The notes beneath the pieces were generated by a model. It ran no database searches. It had not been told where the DNA came from and saw only the letters and a program-made list of their open reading frames with translations. DNA of 38,871 nucleotides from CALARM01 sp964431735 (GTDB lineage Bacteria; Vulcanimicrobiota; SpSt-956; JAKJGF01): NCBI GenBank assembly GCA_964431735.1, contig CAYSLJ010000057.1, positions 1 through 38,871 on the forward strand, in the 5' to 3' direction. Made by a program: the position numbers and the translations under genes. Shown here one piece after another: positions 33,145-38,871 of the stretch; position 1 is the stretch's first letter, and each line of letters begins with the position of its first letter.

Positions 33145-35590
33145 ATATCATAACCTTTTCTATGATTTTTTTCAGTTCTTCTAACGTGTAAGGTTTTTGA
33201 ATAAAACCTGCCAGTTTTTTTTCCGTAAAATGGTTTATGGCAGCCTGTTCATTGTATCCACTGGTAAGTATAACCTGTACATCAGGTTTAATATTTTTTA
33301 ATTGTTTAAATACTTCCGAACCATCCATATATGGCATAGTCATATCCAGAAGAACAAGAGAAATGTTATCTTTATTTTTCTTAAATATATCAACAGTTTT
33401 TCTGCTGTCATTTTCTGTTAAAACATTAAAATCCAGTTTTTTAAACATTGCTTCTGCTACTGATAATACTGTTTGTTCATCATCTATAACCATAACAGTG
33501 TCTTTTATATGGCTATTTCTGTCTATGTCTGTGCAGGTAATTTCAAATTTTTCCGAAACAGGTAAGAAAACAGTAAAAGTTGAACCTGAGCCGGGTTTGC
33601 TTGATGCTGTTATCGTTCCATGATGGCCCCTTACTATACCCAGTACTGCAGCAAGTCCCAGACCTCTTCCTGTGAATTTTGTCGTAAAGAATGGATCGAA
33701 TATTTTATTCTGAATTTCCTCTGTCATTCCACTGCCTGTATCTTTTATCTCCAGATATACATAGTCTTTTTTTTGTAAATTTTTAGCCATAATACCTGAC
33801 ACGTATATTCCGTTATAGTTTATTATGCCTGTACTTATTGTAATATCACCGTTGTTATCTCCTATGGCTTCAGAAGCATTCATAATCAGATTCATAATCA
33901 CCTGCTGTATCTGTGCAATATCTCCTTCTATAACGGGAAGGTTTTCACGTAGATTATATGTTAATAAACATTTTTTTGAAACAGAAACTTCCACCAGTTT
34001 AAACATATTTTTTACGACTTCAGAGAGATTGAATGGTCTGATAAGAAATTTTCCCATACCTGAATAAGCAAGCATTTGTTTTGTAAGTTCAGCAGCACGG
34101 CGGGATGATATGACAAGTTGCTGAATATATTCTTTTGCAGGAGAATCTTTTGCTGTTTCCATAAGGGCCAGATCTGCATATCCAAGTATTCCTGTGAGGA
34201 TATTGTTGAAATCATGAGCTATACCTCCTGCCAGTATACCAAGACTTTCAAGCTTTTGAGCCTGCAGTAATTGTACTTCCAGTTTTCTTTTTTCTTCTTC
34301 CGATTTTTTCTGTTCCGTAATATCTACGACAATACCCCTGAGACCTGCAGGTCTGCCATTTATTATGATTGGAGAAGAATATGATATAACCGGAAATCTT
34401 GTACCGTCTTTTCTCTGAACTGTATATTCACATCCGCTCTGTCTGCCTGCTGTCAGTACTTCTTTTATATTATTCATTGCTTTTTCCCTGTCTTCCGGTA
34501 CAATTATTTCAAGGACATTAAGTCCTTTTTTTACATCTTCCGGAGAATAACCTGTAGCTTCATAGGCATAACGGTTTACAAAGATAAAATTTCCTTTGAG
34601 ATCAAGTTCAAAAACTGTCTGAGGCAGTAAATCAGTCAGTTCTCTGTATCTCTGTTCACTTTCCATAAGTGCTTTTTCTGAATTTTTTCTGTCTGTAATA
34701 TTACGGGCTATACCCAGGTATCCGGAATAATGTTCTTCCGTATCAAACATGGGTACTCCGCTTGTCTCTATAATAACTTCATGACCATTTTTATGTAATG
34801 TTATATTCTCAATATTTTTAAAAGATTTTTTTGCTTCTACTATAGGGGTAAATATTTCCTGTATTCTCTTTGCTTCTTCTTCCGATCTGTGTGACAGAGG
34901 AGTTGTGCCCAGTATTTCCTCTTCATTATAACCGAGCAGGTCAGTTATATTTGGACTTATATAGGTATATTTATTTTTTTCATTTATCTCCCATATACAA
35001 TCACTGGTAGATTCTACGAGATAATGAAAACGATCCCTGCTTTCTTTGAGGTTTTTTTCCGCTTTAATCTGTCTTAAATAGCTGAGTCCTCTGTCTATAA
35101 TAAAATTTATCAATGCCATGTGATATTCCATTATATTTTTTACTTTTTCTTTTGTAAAACAGGGTATTTTTTTCAGATCTGCCATATATTCGTCATGAGG
35201 GAAATTAAATTTTTTTGCCCTGGAACTGAAGAAATCTATGTCACGTTCTTCACCTTCATAAAAAAATTGTCCCAGAGAAATAGTAGCCAGGTGTTTTCCC
35301 GTAATTATAACAGGTAATGCCACATTCCACAGACCGTTCTGACATTTATATTCCATAGGTTTGTTTTCCTGCAGATATGCTTTTATATTATTATGGGTTT
35401 CCCGGCATTCTTTAGAGGAAATAGGATTGGCAAGATGGAATTTTTTACATATATCCTGACATCCTGTGGTAATAATAATATTACCGTCTTTATCGATAAT
35501 AGATATAGAAACATCTGAGACTTTATTGAAAAGTTCTATTAAATTTTTAAGTTTCGCCAGGTCGATAAGATCCGATAATTTATATTCCAT
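33140..35590 (-). CDS. Hybrid histidine kinase: PocR sensor, two PAS, HisKA, ATPase, receiver
   Basis: This 816-residue protein has no membrane segment. Order: PocR-type ligand domain (1-165) with C44, C48, C62 and C83 as candidate metal or redox ligands (TTGCQDICKKFH, SSKECRETH, YKCQNGL); PAS at about 185-300 (YISPNITDLLGYNEEE) and 315-428 (FVNRYAYEATGYSPED); HisKA with AHDFNN, H459; ATPase (NLIMNASEAI, DTGSGM, GRGLGLA); C-terminal receiver 695-816 with D749 in VLLDMTMP. It senses a cytoplasmic or redox signal and passes phosphate to its own receiver; no partner output protein is adjacent. The start overlaps the end of mqnE by 11 bases, suggesting shared translation and a possible link to menaquinone or redox state. 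The stop codon lies in a heptad repeat. Confidence 0.9.
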   Translation of the reverse strand: MEYKLSDLIDLAKLKNLIELFNKVSDVSISIIDKDGNIIITTGCQDICKKFHLANPISSKECRETHNNIKAYLQENKPMEYKCQNGLWNVALPVIITGKHLATISLGQFFYEGEERDIDFFSSRAKKFNFPHDEYMADLKKIPCFTKEKVKNIMEYHMALINFIIDRGLSYLRQIKAEKNLKESRDRFHYLVESTSDCIWEINEKNKYTYISPNITDLLGYNEEEILGTTPLSHRSEEEAKRIQEIFTPIVEAKKSFKNIENITLHKNGHEVIIETSGVPMFDTEEHYSGYLGIARNITDRKNSEKALMESEQRYRELTDLLPQTVFELDLKGNFIFVNRYAYEATGYSPEDVKKGLNVLEIIVPEDREKAMNNIKEVLTAGRQSGCEYTVQRKDGTRFPVISYSSPIIINGRPAGLRGIVVDITEQKKSEEEKRKLEVQLLQAQKLESLGILAGGIAHDFNNILTGILGYADLALMETAKDSPAKEYIQQLVISSRRAAELTKQMLAYSGMGKFLIRPFNLSEVVKNMFKLVEVSVSKKCLLTYNLRENLPVIEGDIAQIQQVIMNLIMNASEAIGDNNGDITISTGIINYNGIYVSGIMAKNLQKKDYVYLEIKDTGSGMTEEIQNKIFDPFFTTKFTGRGLGLAAVLGIVRGHHGTITASSKPGSGSTFTVFLPVSEKFEITCTDIDRNSHIKDTVMVIDDEQTVLSVAEAMFKKLDFNVLTENDSRKTVDIFKKNKDNISLVLLDMTMPYMDGSEVFKQLKNIKPDVQVILTSGYNEQAAINHFTEKKLAGFIQKPYTLEELKKIIEKVMIS

Positions 35591-36692
35591 AATTACTTAC
35601 CACTCTTCTTGGTATAAACCCGCTTTTCCTGATGATATGTTCAAAATCTTCGTTCTTCATAATCTCTCTGGTTTGTCCGCCGGCAGATTTAACAATTTGT
35701 TCCTCTATTGATGTGCTTCCCAGATCATCGGCACCCATATGAAGAGCTATTTCTATAAATTCCTGCCCCATATACATCCAGAGTGCTTTTATATGGTCAA
35801 AATTATCCAGCATAAGACGGGAAACAGCTATTACTTTCAGTATGTCATAAATATCTGTTTTTTCTTTTACCATATGTTCAAGCTCTGTATTATAAGGATG
35901 AAATGTGAGAGGAACAAAAGCCATAAATCCTCCTGTGTTATCCTGAAGTTCTCTTAATTTCACCATATGGTCTATTCTGTCGCCATATGATTCAACATGG
36001 CCGTATAACATGGTGGCATTGGTCCGTATCCCTTCTTTATGTGCTTTTTCTGATACTTCGAGCCATCTGGTACCTGAAATTTTTTCAGGAGTTATAATTT
36101 TTCTTATTTCATCATTGAATATTTCTGCTCCTCCACCGGGGATGGAACCCAGTCCTACTTTTTTCAGTCTCTTAAATACATAGTCTAAAGAAATTCCTTC
36201 TTTTCTGGATATATAGTCATATTCTACACATGTAAGGGCCTGTATGTGAAAATTTTCATTTATTTTCTTTATGCCGAAAAATATGTCTTCAAGATATGTG
36301 AGATTTATATACCTGTTTACTCCTCCGACTATATGTATTTCTTCTACACCTGAGTCTTTGTATTTTTTTACTTTTTTTAAGATGTCATCGACTGTCATAA
36401 TATAGGCACCTTCTTCTCCCTCATCTTTCGAAAATGCACATATGGGACATTTTTTTTCACAGATATTTGTATGGTTTATATTCAGATTGTTTCCGTAAAA
36501 AGCAAAATCTCCAACCTTTTTTCTTCTTACGTAATCTGCAAGAAGGCCCGTTTCAAATATATTTTCATACTGAAACAGAAAAATCCCCTCTTCTTCCGTA
36601 AGCCTTTCTTCCGAGAGGATTTTTTGTGCGATCTCTTTCATTTTTGGGTCTGAAAGGTAATCTATAAGCTCATTATGTTTTATAATCTTCAT
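35580..36692 (-). CDS. mqnE: Aminofutalosine synthase MqnE (radical SAM)
   Basis: This 370-residue radical-SAM enzyme has C78xxxC82xxC85 (CEKKCPIC) for the iron-sulfur cluster. Family blocks are EEIHIVGGVNRY, QALTCVEYDYISRKE, GLGSIPGGGAEIF, ATMLYGHVES, LQDNTGGFMAFVPLTFHP and a late MGADDLGSTSIEEQIV. These match MqnE, which joins 3-enolpyruvylbenzoate (from MqnA) with SAM's adenosyl radical to give aminofutalosine. MqnC, a relative, lacks some of these blocks. Only a weak TAGG precedes the ATG. Its end overlaps a PocR hybrid kinase gene by 11 bases, unusual for a biosynthetic gene. Confidence 0.9.
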   Translation of the reverse strand: MKIIKHNELIDYLSDPKMKEIAQKILSEERLTEEEGIFLFQYENIFETGLLADYVRRKKVGDFAFYGNNLNINHTNICEKKCPICAFSKDEGEEGAYIMTVDDILKKVKKYKDSGVEEIHIVGGVNRYINLTYLEDIFFGIKKINENFHIQALTCVEYDYISRKEGISLDYVFKRLKKVGLGSIPGGGAEIFNDEIRKIITPEKISGTRWLEVSEKAHKEGIRTNATMLYGHVESYGDRIDHMVKLRELQDNTGGFMAFVPLTFHPYNTELEHMVKEKTDIYDILKVIAVSRLMLDNFDHIKALWMYMGQEFIEIALHMGADDLGSTSIEEQIVKSAGGQTREIMKNEDFEHIIRKSGFIPRRVVSNYGI

Positions 36693-36880
36693 GTTTACCT
36701 ATACATAAATAAAATATACACATTTATTTTACCATGTATTTACCTGTTTTAGACGTAATATTTATAAAAAACATTTTTTTTGAAATTGTATACTATATCT
36801 TTTACTTTTCACGAGAATTTTTACAAATGGTCTGACTTGTATTCGACTCTGATAAGTATATGCAAAACACCTTGCACTCT

Positions 36881-38215
36881 CTAATATTTTTCCATTAATA
36901 ATTCCACTTCATCGGCCAGTTCGTATCGTGACATATTTTCCCATTCACTTCTTCTGACTGCAAGATAGGCACCTGAAAGCTCTGCTCCCAGGGCATTCAG
37001 AAGGATCCTATTGGCTGTAAGATATTCCAGGGAAGAGCCAAGATCTGCAGGAAGTTTATCTATTCCGGCTGCTTTTCTTTCTTCTTCTGAGAGATTGCCC
37101 GGATCTACATTTACAGGTGGAGGTATTTCCATTTTCTGTTTTATACCGTCAATGCCTGCTGCAATAATAGCTCCCAGGGCAAGATAGGGATTTGCTGTGG
37201 CATCCGATGGTTTGAATTCAAACTGTTTGCATGAATTTGTTTCCCCGTCTGTTATAACTCTTACTGCAGCTTCACGGTTATCCACGCCCCAGCATCGGAA
37301 AGCTCCGCTCCAGTAATGAGGTTTTATTCGTCTGTACGAATTTGTAGAAGGTGTCGTTATTGCCATAAGGGCCGGCATATGATGGAGCAGTCCTGCAATA
37401 AAGGACTTTGCTGTTTTTGATAATCCACAGGATTCTCTGGAGTTAGGCACAAGGTTTTTATTATTTTTCCACAGGCTCAGATGTATGTGACATCCGCTTC
37501 CTGCTTTATCCAGAAAGATTTTTGGTAGAAAAGATGCTTTCAATCCGTGATGTGATGCAACGGCTCTCACTGTTTCCCGAAAAGCAATCTGATTGTCTGC
37601 TGCTTTTAACGGGTCTGTATATCTTGTTGTAATTTCCTGCTGACCGGGGCCTGATTCAGGATAGTACTGTTCTATAATCATACCCTGGGATATCAGGTTT
37701 TCCGCTATTTCATTTATAATATGCTGATGTATATCCATTGATTGTGTAGAGGCAAAAACTGTATAATCTGCAGGTATTATTTCATCAGTTCCTGTTTTTA
37801 AGAGATAAAATTCATTCTCAAATGATGTTTTAATCTCTATACCTTCTTTTTCTGCTTCGGCGATCATTTTTTTGAGAAAGAGACGGGAACAATAGGGCCA
37901 GTTTTTATCTTTTTGTTTCATATCGCTCATTACTCTTGCATGGGAAGGAGCATAGGGAAGGGTATTGAAACTTGACCAGTCAGGCACAAGCCTTACTTCA
38001 CCGACAGGGCCAAGACCTGCCCCTGGAACCACTGCATCATACATTACAGGAATTGCCTGCTGTGCCGCAGAGATTCCCACGCCATGAGTCATATTCTCTT
38101 CCAGTGTATCTATATGTATTGCCTTCCCTCTGATTATATTGGCATTATCACACCAGAGTATACGAATAAATTTTATGCCCGATGATTTAAGAGATGTTAT
38201 AAATGCTTTGTCCAT
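36881..38215 (-). CDS. Glutamine-synthetase-family ligase
   Basis: ATG 38215 is chosen (444 residues), since AAAGGAG lies 9 bases upstream; a longer ATG (38263) starts inside a MITE end. Motifs are FIRILWCDNANIIRGKA (beta-grasp), FENEFYLL with E133 and E135, ESGPGQQE (E187, E194), GSGCHIHLS (H243), TNSYRRIKPHYWSGAFRCWG, NREAAVRV and FEFKPSDATANPYLALGA. The usual Glu-x-Arg metal/substrate motif here is E333-F-K335. It is an ATP-dependent amide ligase. The sequence style suggests a GlnA-like relative of PuuA or type-III-like proteins rather than the main glutamine synthetase, so substrates may be glutamate plus ammonia or an amine. The gene is monocistronic, with no adjacent nitrogen gene. Confidence 0.85.
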   Translation of the reverse strand: MDKAFITSLKSSGIKFIRILWCDNANIIRGKAIHIDTLEENMTHGVGISAAQQAIPVMYDAVVPGAGLGPVGEVRLVPDWSSFNTLPYAPSHARVMSDMKQKDKNWPYCSRLFLKKMIAEAEKEGIEIKTSFENEFYLLKTGTDEIIPADYTVFASTQSMDIHQHIINEIAENLISQGMIIEQYYPESGPGQQEITTRYTDPLKAADNQIAFRETVRAVASHHGLKASFLPKIFLDKAGSGCHIHLSLWKNNKNLVPNSRESCGLSKTAKSFIAGLLHHMPALMAITTPSTNSYRRIKPHYWSGAFRCWGVDNREAAVRVITDGETNSCKQFEFKPSDATANPYLALGAIIAAGIDGIKQKMEIPPPVNVDPGNLSEEERKAAGIDKLPADLGSSLEYLTANRILLNALGAELSGAYLAVRRSEWENMSRYELADEVELLMEKY

Positions 38216-38246
38216 AGTTTCTGTCTCCTTTAATTTTTCAATATAG

Positions 38247-38589
38247 AATATAGCTAGTTTCATAACAATCTATAATTACTGAGATGAGCATAAATAATAC
38301 ATAACTGCTCTCGTGACGCGTAACGCGTAACGCGTGACGGGAGGAAGCTCTTTATTATATGCTTATGCTCAGGTCAATAATGAAGAAGCGAAAAGTAATT
38401 AGTGAATAGTAAGAAATTTCTTTTCATTTTTCACTATTCACTTTTCACTCTAATTACTGAGGTGAGCATAAATAATAAATATCTGATCTCGTGACCCGTA
38501 ACGCGTGACGCGTGACGGGAGGAAGACTGTTATTACATGCTTATGTTCAGGTCAGTAAATTCCACTGAGCTATAAAATAAACTATAATA
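38247..38589. repeat. Family-B composite element with two sub-element copies
   Basis: The outer ends are ATAGCTAGTTTCATAAC (38249) and TAAAATAAACTATAAT (ending 38588), as in family B. Inside are two direct copies of a sub-element: 38279-38378 and 38457-38557. Each starts CTGAGATGAGCATAAATAAT or similar and ends TATGCTTATGCTCAGGTC in partial inversion, with heptad cores at 38312-38344 and 38490-38523 (GACGCGT, AACGCGT and one GACCCGT unit). Between them are inverted GTGAATA/TTCACTA heptads (38401-38450). The gap 38216-38871 contains no gene. Confidence 0.75.
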
Positions 38590-38691
38590 ATCCAAATATG
38601 TTTTAACATAATGTTAACAAAATCCTGCAGGATTTTTTATTTTTTTCTCCTGTGAGAACTGCAGGAAAATTTTTATAGTGTAGTTCATATT

Positions 38692-38820
38692 AGGGTCTGT
38701 GAAAAAATAACTCCATTATATTTACAGTCTATATCGTGACGCGTCACGCGTTACGCGTGACGCGAGGATAATAACCGTTCTGACAATTTGCAAGGGTTAT
38801 TTCTTTACAGTCTCTTAGTA
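38692..38820 (+). repeat. Family-A MITE-like element, third direct copy
   Basis: TTAGGGTCTGTGAAAAAATAA, ATATTTACAGTCTATAT, heptads at 38734-38764 (GACGCGT, CACGCGT, TACGCGT, GACGCGA), ATAATAACCGTTCTGAC, CAATTTGCAAGGG and TTATTTCTTTACAGTC TCTTA together match the element at 1632. It is more diverged than the 1632/3881 pair. Confidence 0.75.
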
Positions 38821-38871
38821 CCGCTCCAAATAAGTTAGTACCCATATTAAAACCTGTCCCTGGCCGGACTC
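38819..38871 (-). repeat. Terminal repeat, inverted partner of 117-170
   Basis: TACCGCTCCAAATAAGTTAG runs on to CCTGTCCCTGGCCGGACTC, the inverted complement of the first-end repeat. It ends exactly at the last base of the window. Confidence 0.75.

Noticed and set aside
36693..36880. Promoter search in the mqnE to glutamine-synthetase-like gap
   Set aside because: The region is AT-rich with several weak -10-like strings, but none had a convincing -35 box at 16-18 bases, so no call was made.
38216..38263. 16-residue N-terminal extension of the glutamine-synthetase-like gene
   Set aside because: The upstream ATG is in the end of a MITE-like element, and a good AAAGGAG site serves the internal ATG at 38215.
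38620..38652. Possible terminator AAAATCCTGCAGGATTTTTT
   Set aside because: The palindrome leaves no room for a loop without losing most pairs, and no gene ends nearby.

Overview
The window is AT-rich bacterial chromosome with 22 confident protein genes and no rRNA, tRNA, phage or transposase gene that I could see. It suggests an uncultured, probably diderm bacterium: part of the futalosine menaquinone pathway (mqnA, mqnE), Shine-Dalgarno-led genes with TTG or GTG as well as ATG starts, large hybrid sensor kinases, giant TPR proteins, and a cell-wall cluster of FhaA-like, FhaB-like, RodA and PbpA genes whose order matches Actinobacteria and some deep-branching phyla. I cannot fix the phylum; a lineage near Eremiobacterota (Xenobia) or a similar candidate phylum is a guess.

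Layout. 239-8408: a small alarmone hydrolase (HD domain), a secreted unknown protein, a secreted Ntn-hydrolase paired with a secreted TIM-barrel glycosidase-like protein, an acetate-transporter family protein with an unusual C-terminal extension, glycogen synthase GlgA, and a secreted beta-propeller. 8460-13993: two translationally coupled TPR proteins with 28 and 20 repeats and a shared N-terminal domain. 14151-18597: two GH13 alpha-amylase-family enzymes, one without and one with a signal peptide. 18775-27515 (minus strand): acyl-CoA dehydrogenase, then fhaA-fhaB-rodA-pbpA running directly into a hybrid histidine kinase. 27780-33079: a small membrane protein, MqnA, a nitroreductase, signal peptidase I, an AttH/CrtC-like secreted protein and a zinc-ribbon Ser/Thr kinase. 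33140-38215 (minus strand): a PocR-PAS hybrid kinase overlapping mqnE, then a glutamine-synthetase-family enzyme.

Functional themes are glycogen/alpha-glucan metabolism (glgA and two amylases), cell-wall elongation linked to Ser/Thr phosphorylation (FHA proteins, RodA, PBP, kinase), menaquinone synthesis, and sensing.

The most striking non-genic feature is the spacer DNA. Almost every large gap carries tandem arrays with a strict 7-bp period. Several unrelated-looking unit sequences share that period (GACGCGT/AACGCGT, ACGCATT, AACGGGT, GTGAATA, GCTAATA, ACCCGGC). Many arrays are the core of small inverted-repeat (MITE-like) elements of at least four families, some nested in each other. The arrays supply stop codons to two genes, lie inside the reading frame of a third, and abut the starts of others. 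Both ends of the window lie in an inverted copy of the same repeat, which suggests a contig broken at repeats.
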